From Isohypsibius dastychi (Eukaryota; Tardigrada; Eutardigrada; Parachela; Isohypsibiidae): 50,633 nucleotides of DNA. Where the stretch lies: NCBI GenBank assembly GCA_034696485.1, contig JAQIWT010000033.1, positions 1 to 50,633 of the forward strand. Direction: 5' to 3'. Position numbers and translations under genes: made by a program. Of this stretch, positions 27,043 to 38,999 are shown one piece after another; position 1 is the first letter of the stretch; every line of letters starts with the position of its first letter. The notes under the pieces are model-generated. The model did not search any database, had not been told where the DNA came from, and worked only from the letters and a program-made list of their open reading frames with translations.

Positions 27043-27754
27043 GGTGGGAAATTGGATTCTATGCAAAACTCCGCAGAAAACGAAGAACAAAACGTTTCTA
27101 ACTGTTAATGTTGTAATGTTGCTCCAGAATTTCGAACTCGTTCCCCCTTACCAGTACAGCACAGCCAAGCCAGGGGGGGCGGGGGCTGCTGCGTACGTTC
27201 TTGATAATTAAATTACGTACCGGTACCCTAAGTTTCCCTTCCGAAATTTGACGGTGCTCGTGTAGAAATCGACAATATTATTGCGTGAAAGCTGTTTCGG
27301 ATTATATACGGAACCCCACCAAAGTGAGAACTTCATTAGCACGCGGATCATCAAGCATTTCATAAGAGGCAAAATAAAAGGTCGATTTCGATCACGAATG
27401 TGCATAAATATGTTCGACGGTTCGGTTCGGTAAAACTACGTACAGTACGGTACACGAAAAAGAAAAGGATACACGACGGAGCTTTCGATGGAAAAATAAA
27501 AAGTGCAGAGAGATATCACCAGAGGAATTGGAAGTCTGCTGCCAGGAATAAACAGACGTACACTTCCGCTTAGCAGAACAAAGTCGATCTTTGGGAGGAC
27601 TGGCTGTCTAAGAAAAGGAAAAAACAGCTCAGCATAAATGTTTTCTTAAATACATAAAAAGCGCGACGGAGCCAGAAGAATATACAAACTACAAAATTTC
27701 GAAAGTCTGATGGTCGTTTCCGGCAGCACTAACTCACATTGCGTGATCACAAAT
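27043..27754. other. Gap between mtSSB start and UBE2V stop
   Basis: Contains the mtSSB promoter side (27043 onward) and the 3' end of the minus-strand UBE2V gene. A G-rich block lies near 27171-27188. No exon recognised. Confidence 0.4.
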
Positions 27755-28964
27755 TCAAAAGGTTGAGTTCTCCGGAGGCTGAGGGAGCTTTTCGTTTTCT
27801 CTGGTACCCATCATTCGGCGCAGTTCCTGAAGGACTGTTTTAATGGTGTACGATCTTTGCCATCGAGCCAACATCGGAACAACTCGTTTATCGACCTGAG
27901 AAACCAGACATGGTCAGAACACAGAGCTATCAAAAACTAAGGAGGAAATATCCACGAAAATCCAAACATAAAACAGCAGAAAAGTCAAAATAACAAATGT
28001 GTTTCTGCTTCTTCTGAGTGAACCTTCTAACCGGAAACGAAGAAACCTTCAAATTTTCAAGACCGGAGAAATAATTGCGTTTGTTTTGGTTTGCGGAAAT
28101 CGACATTTCCGTTCGAGAGTATTCATATGTTTCTCGATACAGAATATAAACCGGAAAACAATTTCCGGCCTCCACCGATCGTAAAGATAATAATACTATT
28201 AGCTCCATCAGGTGTCCAGCCAGGAACAATCGCAAGCCGGATGTTTTAAAGAGCTCATTAAAATCCTTAACCGGAAATAATAATTTTCGTGTAAACAAAC
28301 AGTTCTACAGATATTCAACGGTGTTTCCTGAAGGTTCACCGACTATTATAATACCATCATTCACGTACCATACCATTACTGGAGTTGACGCCAGCCATAT
28401 TCACACGAGTCAGAAAGCGGACCGTCGGAGGCTCATCCGGATACTTTTCTCCACACTCGATTCGCAGGCTGTAAATTCTGTTCTCAAAAAGAGTCTGCAA
28501 AATAAATATTTAAACCAACAGGCTGAAAAACAAGCAGTTCAACGAACAAAAAACAGTATACAGAAATATACTGTGGCATAATTTTCATATTTCAACAGAA
28601 CGGAAGCAAAACAACAAAACTTTGGTAAGCTATACAAAGACCTACTCGAGGAGGTCCCAAAATCATTCCATTCCATCTGGACAAGCTCATATCATCATCC
28701 GTTTCCAGTCCCCAGCTGATCGTGCCATCTCCAACTCCTTTTTGGCCTTGTTCAAGCTCGTCCAACAACCGAAAGTTTCGTGGAACGAAGGCACCAGAAG
28801 TCGCTGCATCACACCAAAATAAACATCTACAAATTTTTCTAGCAAATAGAGTCTTTCAATTTTTCTGTGGACAAATTCAGCAGTCTACTGTACGTTATTT
28901 TATCATGGTGAAAAGGAAATGTCACCTCACCTGCGCCAGATCCTGGCGGAGACATCGACAACAT
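27755..28964 (-). CDS. UBE2V2: UBE2V1/UBE2V2 (Mms2/Uev1) ubiquitin E2 variant
   Basis: Non-catalytic E2 partner of UBC13; the pair builds Lys63-linked ubiquitin chains in DNA-damage tolerance and immune signalling. Exons 28964-28931, 28803-28646, 28494-28369, 27895-27755; 152 aa, close to the usual 145-147, frame exact. Family blocks are clear: [95 protein letters not shown] and the ending EKLPQPPE. As expected for a UEV there is no catalytic cysteine at the position after VNSSNG. Residues 1-13 differ from the family and depend on the short first exon; a second ATG three codons later (28955) could also be used. UBE2V1 and UBE2V2 cannot be told apart in invertebrates. Confidence 0.95.
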
Positions 28965-29552
28965 TTCCGAGAATATGCGGCTTATCTTTCCAAAAACAGC
29001 TTGTCGCTGAACGGTTCTATCGGAACTGAAGTGAAGTCAGCTGTGATTTTCCAACGACTGTAAAGTACGAGTGGGTTAAAATAAAAGGCTGACACAAAGG
29101 TTCCTTATTTTCAAGAATTTCAAGTGCCTGTGTGGGCGGAATGTTACACTTCCACGGCCTTGTTAACTTACATTTCCTCAAAAGATCCCTCGCATTCAAA
29201 CGTACTCTGAAATGGGTAAGGCGGAAGAGGATAATCAAGATGTGTGGCTGGTATGATAGCAGGTTTTGGCAGAAACTTCGGAAATTCTGGATCTGGAATC
29301 TGCAATGCAATTGCAGCTCATGTCAAGTGACCGAAACGAGGAGAATTGGAGAGAATTAGCAGACGCCTAACGAAGCGATAGAATTCATGGTCCGGATACG
29401 GTAGCCGTAGGAGTTTTCGTCTGTTTCTTTTGTGAGCACAGCTGCGCTGCGCTATGATAACTCGTCTCGTCTCTTCTCTTGCGCAATTTCGGACGATTCA
29501 ACGAAAAGCGGGACTTCTGTGATTTCTGATCATCCATGAATTTGTTTGTAAA
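28965..29552. promoter_or_regulatory. Short bidirectional region between UBE2V and NUFIP1 genes
   Basis: The two genes start head to head only 588 bp apart, so the promoters must lie here. A possible extra minus-strand exon at 29300-29172 (acceptor TTGCAG before it, donor AT|GTAAGT after it, proline-rich product) and a following open segment ending in a stop about 20 bases before the UBE2V ATG suggest either a UBE2V 5' leader or a small unrecognised gene. A short upstream ATG at 29536 opens a 6-codon frame ending just after the NUFIP1 ATG. Confidence 0.45.
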
Positions 29553-31588
29553 ATGAACAGCTCTCTGTGGAATCCGTTTTCTGAGCCTGTCGGCGCTTCA
29601 CCTGATGACAACCCAGAACTCAAATTTGACTCCAGAAATTCCCTAAACTCTTCTGACTATAATCCAAATTACGACAAAAGGTAAATAAAACTGAAACATG
29701 TCTAGTGTTTATTCTTGATTATTTATGAACACTACGGGGCTGCAGAATCAGTGTTTCATTCCAGATAAAATTATCGGTTGGATTGTCGTTTCGTACAGAA
29801 ATCAAACTTGGAATTCGACTGGCATTTGATTTGATTTTGTCCCTTCTGCAGGAATGTGAGCTCTGCAGCAGTTCGAGGTGCTGCGTTATGGGGACAAAGA
29901 CATTCAACTAACCAGACGCAGAACGAATCTGGATGGAATCGTTCGAACGGCTCCCGGAGAGGACATGGCAGTTTCGCTTCCGGGAATTCATGGAGAAATC
30001 CTCAGTGTGACAGTCAGTTTTCCAGTCATCGCGGTCGTGGCAATCCGAGATTCTCTGTGCAAAACAACGGAAGATCTTATGGAAATAGAGGTGGTTTTCA
30101 GGAGAGGAACCAATCTCAGAGGAGTCATTTGAACGAAATATATTGCGAAGCTTGCGATTTGGAATTCAAGAATCCACGTTTGTATGACGAACATGTCCAA
30201 AAACATCTGAAGGTTGGTGGCTCGTTATTTTTCTCGCAGATTTATGTGCATTCGATGATATTTTCACAGTGTCCCAAGTGTCAGTTTGTCGGACTAGTAG
30301 ATGCAATTGAGCAACATTATGAGATGGTAACCGGAAATGCCCTATTTAACTCGCGTTCCAGCTGCTGATTTCGCTTGGTTTGGTTTCGAAGATGCACCTG
30401 GCGAAATCGAAAAAACGATCTGCGGAGTTTCAGACGGATGAAGATTTGGCACAATGGAAGAAGGAGCGTAGCAAGTGAGTCATTCTTCGAAATAGTGGTC
30501 AACCGGAAGTTTCAATTCAATCCCACGGTCTTATAGATTTACAGATGGGTAATTTTGGACATTCTAAAATACCCTTTGTTTTTCAGGAAATTTCCCCGCA
30601 CGAAGCAAGTATCTGCTTCTGTGGAAGCGCACAACGAAAAAGATTTTTCTCCATTTCAGAGTCAGTTCTCTGTCCGATATGTTTTTCAGTTTTTTGTAGA
30701 TTCTCGTTTCAGCTCATCCGGATGTGTCATTGCATACGCATGAAAATGGACTGGGCAGTCTGATGGGTTATGGAGATGGCACGGATTCTGAGCCGGAAGA
30801 AGTCCCATGTAGGACATCCGGTTAAATTCGCGCCTCTCGAGTTTTATAATTAGAGCCACAAAGAGTGGTGGGACTCATATGATGAGAATTTATTTTTGCT
30901 CGCGGGTCTTTTGTCGCACCTGATACTTAATTTATTTACTCTCTCGCATCAAAGACGTAAATTTATTTTATCAGTTCCATTTGCAGTTGACAAATCGATG
31001 TCCGGAACTGAGGAAACCGCACCTTGCTCCGTGGATCCGCTCATTTCCGCTATACCGTTCGATTCAACCAAGGACGATCCTGCCGAAATATGCGCTGATC
31101 TCCAAGAATCGGAAATTAAAAGAACTGATGCTTTGCCTGTACCGCCTACCCGTGGCTCAGTCCCCGTCCGCGGTTACCATAATAGTCGGTTTCCGAGGAG
31201 GGCTCCTGCCGGCTTTAGGCGAAAACCAAAAACGCTCTATGAAAAAGTGTGTACTCCGTCCTCTCGTGAAACTGGGCACCCTTCAGCCAAGTGATTACAG
31301 TAAAGTTTAGTTTTCTTTGGCTGTGCTGCTTTACGAAATCAAGGCGAGGGGTGCCCAGTTTCACAAGAGGACGGAGTATTCTATGCAAAATTGTTTTAGC
31401 AAAATTCCTCTGTCTGTGATTGCCCGGAGAGACTGAATGATTATCTTTTCAGTCCTCTGACGAATATTTCTTGTGTTCTGATTGATCAGGTATTTTCGTT
31501 GCAGCTTTGTGCCAGGGACATGGAGAGTGACAACGACAAATTACTTCAGTGCTTTGAATACATCCGTAACAAGAACTTCTTCCAATGA
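29553..31588 (+). CDS. NUFIP1: NUFIP1-like RNA-binding C2H2 zinc-finger protein
   Basis: NUFIP1 is a nuclear RNA-binding platform protein for box C/D snoRNP assembly with the R2TP complex, and a ribosome autophagy receptor in mammals. Exons: 29553-29680, 29852-30212, 30270-30326, 30392-30474, 30587-30660, 30713-30808, 30975-31246, 31505-31588; 384 aa, frame exact. A Gly/Arg/Ser/Asn-rich N-terminus precedes a C2H2 finger (YCEACDLEFKNPRLYDEHVQ..H, C-x2-C-x12-H-x3-H) and a second CPKC pair. The NUFIP core follows (DLAQWKKERSKKFPRT), then a GLGSLMGYGDGTDSEPEE acidic segment and the conserved C-terminal block CARDMESDNDKLLQCFEYIR ending NKNFF. Two choices are uncertain: intron 3 could end at 30361 instead of 30391, and exon 7 could start at 30987. 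The last intron carries a MITE. Confidence 0.85.
31254..31376. mobile_element. 123-bp TA-flanked MITE inside the last NUFIP1 intron
   Basis: The first 28 bases (CTCCGTCCTCTCGTGAAACT...) return as the inverse complement at 31349-31376 with one mismatch. TA stands directly outside both ends (31252-31253 and 31377-31378), the expected Tc1/mariner-type target duplication. Inside, a second shorter inverted pair (CAGCCAA / TTGGCTG) extends the hairpin. The insertion begins seven bases after the exon end at 31246, so the 5' splice site reads GTGTG followed by the target TA. Confidence 0.8.
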
Positions 31589-32211
31589 ATCGCATCCTCC
31601 TGACTTTTCTTCCTACTTCCGGTTGATTTTGAATATGACGACCTTCTGGCTTCTCTCGTTCGGGTTACTTCGCACCCTTTTTTACTGTTTTTGGCAAACT
31701 GGGAATTCTTGATTCTTCGCTAAAAAAACCCAAAGCCGAGGCACTTTTGTTTCGAAATGGAAGCATAAAAAACAATATGAAATAAAAAGTTTGAAATCGC
31801 TGCCAGCGTGCGTCAGATACGGTGCATCAGCGAGTATATCTGCATAGGCATACCATCCAAACAATCAGCAATCGAAGTTGTAGCAATCAAGAATAAGCAG
31901 GTAGATGCGTTGCCGCCAATTTCCAGTGCATTGCGTCACAAAGGGCGTTCCTCCTTGTCATGCCGGCCAATCAACCAAGTTCTAACTGGTCCGCAATCCC
32001 GATTTGATACAACCCAGCCCGCCCTTTCCACGATTTTCACACGGTGAAGAAAGAAGTGCGGAAGTTCTTGGCAGACTCGTTTTAATTCAAGTATTCCGTT
32101 GTTTACGTTTGCTACAAATGAGATCATTCCTAACCTAACTTGAACCTTTGCCGGTTTTCGAATTCGAAGTTTTGTTTCTTTATGTTTCTTTGTTGACATA
32201 AAGGAGCAAGA
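31589..32211. other. Gap between NUFIP1 and RBL genes
   Basis: Holds the NUFIP1 3' UTR and the RBL promoter and leader, since both genes read rightward. No exon recognised on either strand. Confidence 0.4.
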
Positions 32212-35200
32212 ATGTCTCGTTATCGTCGTGATCGCACTCCCGATAACTCCGTCGATGAACCTCGAGCACGTTTCTTCACTGTGATCAGAAATGCCAGTAT
32301 TGAGCGGAGGATCGGAGAACAGGTTTATACACTATTTGAAAATGTTCGGGAAAAGATGTCCATGGACGTACGTAACAGAAAGAATGGCTTCAAGAATGTC
32401 TGATATTTTATTTGCGTTTGTAATTTTGAAGGGTGATCCTCTGGAATGGGTTATCCCAGGAGCATATGCAGTTTCTGTCGCCCAGAAGTTACCAAACGTG
32501 GAAAGTCATGTGCAGATGTCGGTTTTGCTGAAAGCGATTGGATTAAAGTGAGAATTCTTCCAAGAGACTCCTTCGAGAATATTTCCATTATTCCAAGTTC
32601 AATGACACTAGATATGTAAAATCGTCTACAGAAAAAATTCTGAACTGTTTGCTCGGTTATTTCTCATGGGGTTTCCCAAATTGGTCTGAGGATAACAACG
32701 TCTGTTTTCGCTTTTCAGCGTTCCCCAGTTTTACAGTCGTCTCCGGAAGTGGATTGAAATTTCTCCCGTACCTGCGCCAGCTCGGGATATTTTCTCGCAG
32801 TCAGAGCGATATTTCCAGATGTCGCGGAATGTATTTGAACGGTACGAGCAAATGTTTTTGTCGGTTTTCCATGATCCCATCGATCCGGAAATGCCACGAA
32901 GTCCAGCCATCGAGAAATCTGTCGCCCAACGAAAAAAGTAAGAGTCTGCTCCAAGGTGTTCAGAATTTCTGATTCTACTGAAGAACATCCGAATAATTCA
33001 CAGAAAACCAATTCAGCCGAAATATGTGCAGCCAATCGATCTCTACATTTTCACGTGGGATTTGTTCGTCAGAATACGACGTGAGTTTTTTTAACCGTCT
33101 CAGCTGATTTCGTTTGTTTACGATTTGGAATTCGTTGTAATGACGTAATTCACTTGACCTGATTGTAGTATACTCCATTGTTCGGTTGTGAACAAGAGAT
33201 GTTTTCGCTTTTGGACAATAGTGTTTTGTTTTATCGGAGTGAATGTCTTCCAGTGATCCGCGTCGGTTTTTTACAGGCGCAGCAATTGCCATCCGCGATG
33301 ATCTCGTCAGTTCGTATCATTTGTTAATGTGTGTGATTGATCTTGTCTGCCAGAACGTCCTTCAACTCAAACGCCGTGATCTTTTCAACGAGCAGAGCAC
33401 AGGTATTAATTGTCATTTTCGCACTGAGCTGCAGTTCCATTTTATTTTGTTGTTTGGTTATTTTTTTGTGATTCTGTTGTTTCAGTTTTCTTCTTGTTTT
33501 TTTTTAGTTATTCCCGCCGAAAGTGTCCCTGAAACTGACGGCGAACCTGTAGTTGAAGAGAAAGTTTTCTCGTTGATTCCATATCTTTGCGCACACTTTG
33601 AAGGAATTTATCGCGACTGCAAGACGCTATACGTGAAAGCTTTTATCCCGATTGTCGAAAGCCTGATTGACGCGAAGGAAATTGTCGCGGATCGCGTGAC
33701 CGTTCGAGGAGTTTTGCTACCGGAAGTCTACGAGTCGAATTTGTAAGTGTTTATCAGGATAATCAGATCATGACTTATGTATTTAGTTTCTGTGTTAAGT
33801 TGTCGTATAAATTGGTGAAGCGTGGGATTTTGCTGAATCAGTCGGTGTCTTATTTTCTTGAACGGTTTGCCCTGTTCCGTTAGATTTTTCAGAGATTTGT
33901 TCTTTCACAGGAGCATTTTTTATTTATCTGTTTGGTCTTCATGGGTTTTTGTTCATTGAAGGTTGAATATCAACAATGTTTACTCAGACCTAGTCCGGGC
34001 TAGCTGCGCCGTTGATGAGCGAATTCTTCTGGTCGCTCAAGATATCAGCAACCCGAATTTCACCGGAGATCACTTGAATCCCATCGATGTGTACGACATG
34101 GTTAAAGAGCGTCGAAAAATCAATCCTGTTAGAACACGAAAGCTGGAGTTTGTGGACTTCCAGACACCTCGGCCTGTCGTACAAGTTTCCAACGTAAGCA
34201 CAACCATCTTTGTTTATAAATGGTGATGGGAAAAACCTGGACCAATCTGAGAAATCACGATGCTCATTTTCAATTCTGAGCATACTCCCGATTTCCTGAA
34301 TTAGCTTTTGGCAGCTGGACCTTTGCATTTTTTGATCGAATGATATTTTTAGCTGGCAAGTCCGACACCGTTGACTCCGACCTCTTCCTGTACAGCTCTG
34401 GAGCGTCGGGAAGCGCAGGAATCTGTCAAGTCCCCAGCTTTGAATACAGCGGTGGATTTGGTCACGAGGTTGACAGCCATGTGCACTGGAAGGACTAATC
34501 GTCCTAGCCCAAACCTCACCGCGATCTTGACGTAAGTCGTTTCACGAATTTAATTTAACAAGTAAAAGAGATGGACGATATAAGTAAACGGAAACAAGCT
34601 GCAGTACTGCTGCTTCGAAAAGCGTCCAAGAGTTTTTCGATTTGTTTTTCAATGGGCTTTCTCAGCTACAATCATATGGTGTTGTACCATAGCAAATTTG
34701 TTCTGGGCATCAAAAAAAGCACAGACACAGTTCTAATTCAACGGACTGAAGGTCAGAAGTTTTCGGGTGCTCTCTTTAAACGGTAAATTGCGAAGTGCCT
34801 GATTAAGTACGAAAAATTTAATGACGGTCTTGAACATGTAGACTTAAATCTAATTGCCTTTGGGCTTTGATGCTGGGTGGTTGTCGTTCTTGTTCTTGGA
34901 GTGAGCGTCCAGGTCAGCTTTGGTTCCTAAGCCATGGTATCCCGCTTGATGTCCGGGTCCAGTTGGTTTGTGCGTGGGATTGCACTGGTCCTTGCGATTG
35001 GCCTCGTCAGCGGTTTCGGTGGACTGGGTCCCGGTTCCCTGTTGCTGCTGAGACGACATAGTGCCGTTTGGTCGAGTACGTAATGTAAAAAGGGAAAGAT
35101 TTATTGCGTGGAAAAGTTGCAGTTGAACAAGTATGCGAATGAGTGAGGCTGCAGTATGAACAAGGCTGCTTAAATACCGTTTCCTAATCTGTTGTCAGCG

Positions 35201-38200
35201 GTGTGTTTAGTCTGGCGTGGCCTTCTGGAAGTTTCCGCATATTTATAGTTTTATGTTTCCTTTGTTCGGATTTTATCGTTAGAACTTGCTCACTCGCTTC
35301 CTTTCTCTATTGCTGCGTTTTCCGGGTGCTAACCTTATCAGTGAACTGTTGCTTCTGATTCAGATTTTGATAGGCATGAGTTCATGCATAACTTTACAAG
35401 GCAGAACAGACAGAAATTGGCATGGAAAATAACACACTTTGTTATACAGTACGTGATGGAATATGTGCTGACAGAATAGCTTTTTCACGACCTCTTCCTA
35501 TCGCGATTTGTTTCCCTTGTGTTCTATCACTCAGTCCTTGAAAGCAAAATAATATAGTGATGCACAAACGAGAAATATTAGGCCAAGGATTTGATAAATT
35601 TTACGAGATTTCTTGTTTGGTAATCGGTACTCGAATTTTCTCTGGTATTCGGAATTCAGTAACGCTCTTTCCAAAATATTCATTGAAAGTGCTGTTTAAG
35701 CTTTTTTCGTTTGACAGGTCCTTATATGGAAAAGATGTCTCATCGGATTTCACAAAATTGTCGGCTGCATGTCGGGAGCTCTTGGTTACTGCGTATTTGG
35801 ACCAATGTGATCCTTCCAGAATGGCCGAACCTTTCACTCGACAGCGTTTTGTTTTTGCCGAAACCTGGTTCTTCCGCTTGTTGGAAGATATTCTTGTCTC
35901 GGAAAAACGCCGGAAACCGAACAGCAAACGAATGAAGGTGAGTTGAATCTCTGTATGCGGCGAAAATTTACCTCGATGTGCCTGCAGTTTGTTTTGATAA
36001 AATAAAAATAGAATTGAGCTTTCATGCACGTGGTGGGCGATTTCCCGCTTGTGTCATGAACATGAGTGATTCTGTTATAATCTCAAAAATTCTAAAATGT
36101 GAATCTGAATGCCGGGAAAACTTGAGATACACATGGAGTTTTGACGATTGACGCTTTCGGAAACTGAAAGAATTTAATGTAATTGGTGTTTGGATTGCGT
36201 TGAAGGTTTTACTTATACATTCCTCATTCTGTTTTCAGGACCTTGTGGATTCGGAAAAGTTCCAGAAAGCTTTGTTCGCGTTGGCCATCGAAATGGTCCT
36301 CTTCAGCTACAATTGCTCGAGGTAATGGTTTGGATTCTAATATGAACTAGTATTCGAATCTACTGGAGGATTGTGTTTTACTGATCCTAAACGGAAAACA
36401 TGAGCGCGAAAAATTTTGAACCTGGTGTTTGAATATTTTGATTTCTTGATTGTTTTTTTAAACTTTCAAAACTAACTTCTGAATAATTGCTCTGTCCTAG
36501 AATGTTTCCATGGCCGTTGGAAGTGCTTCGCATCGATCCTTACGATTTTGTCAAAATCATCGAGCCCGTTGTCCATTTGGAACGATTGCCAAGCAGTCTT
36601 GTGCGTCATTTGGCTCGCATTGAGGAAACAATCCTCGAGCAGATCGTTTGGAAGTCGGAATCACCGCTTTGGGAGGATATTTCCGATCAGTCGATTAGCT
36701 TAGTCCGAGATGTCTGCTGGCCACACAACTTGGAAGAATGCCCGACGGTCGAATCAAGTAACCACACCAGCCAAGGGCTTCCAGGTATGTCGAGATTTGT
36801 GCCTTTTCTCTATTTAGTCTCAGTCGAATCACGTAACTCCCAGATTTTTCGTAAGGGACTGACTATTTTCAAATTTAGATCTCTCGTACTTGAATCCGCA
36901 AAATATGTCGCTGATCTTTTATCCAGAGTTCGTTCAGAATTGTAGAATCTGGAAGCTAGACAAACTTGATGCACGGGGTCTGTTATGCACTCTTTCAAGT
37001 GCTAGGTTGGAAAAATCAGAAAATCTTTCAGTTTTGAATTCTGTTGAAGAGATTTATACTACAAAAGTGAAAAGGTGATTCAAGCAGATGGAATGTTTTG
37101 AGTACATTTGAATTTTGACAAAATTTGAAGCTTGAGGAATCATTCAGTTTGGTGTGTTTTGCATAGTAATTCTCGTCTGGACTACTAACTTATCTTTCCA
37201 GACGCACTGAGCTCGCCGGCTGGATCGGCTGCAACTTTGAAACGTAAGGCATCCGCGATGCCTCAACAGCAGACAGCTGCGTCAGCCGCAACCGCAAGTA
37301 CTTCCGGAGAGACTGGTGCGACTGAATCGAACCATACTGAATCTCAACCAGAACCTGCTCCAAATACGTCAAAAATGCCGAATTCAGCGCTCAGTTTATT
37401 CTTCCGTAAAGTGAGTATTACTTCGGGCGAGCATGGGCTGTTTTTAACTGTTCTTCTTAAGGTGTACGTCTTGGCCGCATCGAGGCTGCGAGAAATCTGC
37501 GCAAACCTAGGATTCAATGCAGAAATCGAGAGGGAATATCATGTCTTCCAGAGAATGTTTACACTGTTTGAACACTGCCTAACTGAACATACTGACTTGC
37601 TAAAAGACCGTCATCTGGACCAGATCCTTTTGTGCTGCGCATATGTTGTAGCCAAGGTGAGCACAGAACCCGAAACGAGATAATTTCATACATTTTTTCG
37701 TTATTCCGCTGAATACTGAAGAACGGCTATTGATCAAACGTTTATTTTTATAGCTTGAAGCTGCACACGGATTGGACAAGTCCTTCCATCAAATCATGCA
37801 TGCCTATCGATTTCAGCCGCAGTCCGAAAGTAGAGTAAGTATTTTACCCTTTCCATACTTAGTTTGACTTCAGTTTCAACTGTTTCGTTGATTAGGTCTA
37901 TCGAAGTGTTTTGATCGGACCAAAACCAGTCACCGTCTCTCATCCACACGCGACCCGTCGTCAAGCTCAAGTCCAGGCACTCTCGCAAGCCGGACCAGAT
38001 GGCGACGGTGACGAGATCCGTGCAGACATCATCAGCTTCTACAACACTGTTTTCGTTCGTGCTATGCAGAAATTCATCAGTGATTTCGGTCGATCTGGAC
38101 GAAAGGTATGCAATCAAACCATCTCGCTCGGGACACATTCTCATAGCAGTGACCTTTGTTTAGGGTGTGTCATCGGTCGCGCTGAGCCCCGTCCCCAGAG

Positions 38201-38999
38201 TTTTGAGCAACTCAGCCAATCGACGACAAGTTCATCCGTGCGGCAAAGTGTTCATCTCTCCCTTGAAGAAAGAACTCCTTCCTTCACCGCCACCGAACGA
38301 TGGTCGAGTGTTGACCTTTACCTTCGGTGTTTCTGGGCAGCAACAGGTAATCACTAGATCATACTGCGTTCCATCATTTGTCTAACGTTTTGGATTGCGA
38401 TTCAGGAAGCTCTTTTGGCTGCGTCTAACAGCATCCCTTTTCCGATGCCACATCGTACCCCTAAATACCCCCTTAAGCGCACTGATACTACTCCGTCGGA
38501 TCCACCTGAACCCAAGCGAATCAAGTTGGAAGCCTCTCAGATAATGGCCGCTGTGTTGGGTGGTACTCCCCCGAAAACCAACCGAGTTGTTCTACCACTT
38601 AGTAACGCTTCCTCGACCACTTCCGTGACTGGTACCGTCCCCAAACCAATGATGATCAAAAAAGTGGGCTCTACGAATGTTGTTTTGACGCCGAAACCAA
38701 CTGCGGCGCAGGTGACTCCAGCTCCCGCGACTGCTGCTATATCATTGACCCCAGTTGCCACATCAAGTGCCATACCTCCAGATCCAACTGCAATGGATGT
38801 GGCTTCGACTGAGCCAGCACCGTTACCGGTTGATGTCACAGGGCCATCTCGTGAAACCTCGTTGGCTGCTTCGGATTCGATGTCGTTGGAATCTGGCTCT
38901 ATCGCGAGTACGCCGGTTGTCGAAACCGAAGCGGCACCCAGTGTCGCATTGACTAATGGAGAAAAGACCGCTGCAGCAGATATCTCATCCGCTGAATGA
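32212..38999 (+). CDS. RBL1: Retinoblastoma-family pocket protein (p107/p130, Rbf type), 17 exons
   Basis: Transcriptional co-repressor that binds E2F/DP and MuvB (DREAM) and restrains the cell cycle. Exons: 32212-32367, 32432-32547, 32719-32937, 33004-33080, 33277-33402, 33508-33742, 33962-34193, 34353-34531, 35718-35937, 36239-36321, 36501-36784, 37202-37410, 37462-37656, 37754-37834, 37896-38105, 38164-38346, 38406-38999; 1132 aa, frame exact, the size of p107/p130. The N-terminal cyclin-like domain (about 55-310) has DDLVSSYHLLMCVIDLV. Pocket A runs about 390-640 (TPLTPTSSCTALERREAQ; ILEQIVWKSESPLWEDI). A short spacer of about 65 residues follows. Pocket B is about 703-935 (LSLFFRKVYVLAASRLREIC; DRHLDQILLCCAYVVAK; ADIISFYNTVFV; VFISPLKKE). 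The C-terminal 200 residues are Pro/Thr/Ala-rich with TP/SP sites and a basic KRIKLE. A separate gene lies antisense in intron 8. Confidence 0.95.
34850..35059 (-). CDS. Nested 69-aa hydrophilic protein in an RBL intron
   Basis: A single uninterrupted frame of 69 residues, antisense and wholly inside the 34532-35717 intron of the RBL gene. The protein is extremely hydrophilic (Gln, Thr, Gly, Lys, Asn, Asp, His; one Cys, no Trp or Phe) and should be disordered. Its centre, CNPTHKPTGPGHQAGYHGLG followed by TKADLDAHSKNKN, looks like a true conserved motif; I have an impression that similar short proteins exist in other organisms but cannot name the family or a function. The composition would fit a hydrophilin or LEA-like stress protein (inference only). 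A TATTTAAG box lies on the same strand at 35176-35169, about 110 bp before the ATG, which supports its being a real gene with its own promoter. Confidence 0.7.
   Translation of the reverse strand: MSSQQQQGTGTQSTETADEANRKDQCNPTHKPTGPGHQAGYHGLGTKADLDAHSKNKNDNHPASKPKGN
35169..35176 (-). promoter_or_regulatory. TATA-like box of the nested gene
   Basis: Minus strand reads GGTATTTAAGC, 110-117 bp before the start codon at 35059. The same TATTTAAG word precedes the chitin-binding gene. Confidence 0.5.

Noticed and set aside
34532-35717. Extra RBL exons in the long intron
   Set aside because: Pocket A is continuous when exon 8 joins exon 9 in frame. Plus-strand frames in the intron (e.g. 34571-34786) show no RBL similarity.
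36879-36950. Possible additional RBL exon after exon 11
   Set aside because: Exons 11 and 12 join in phase without it and the peptide does not resemble the RBL spacer. An alternative exon cannot be excluded.
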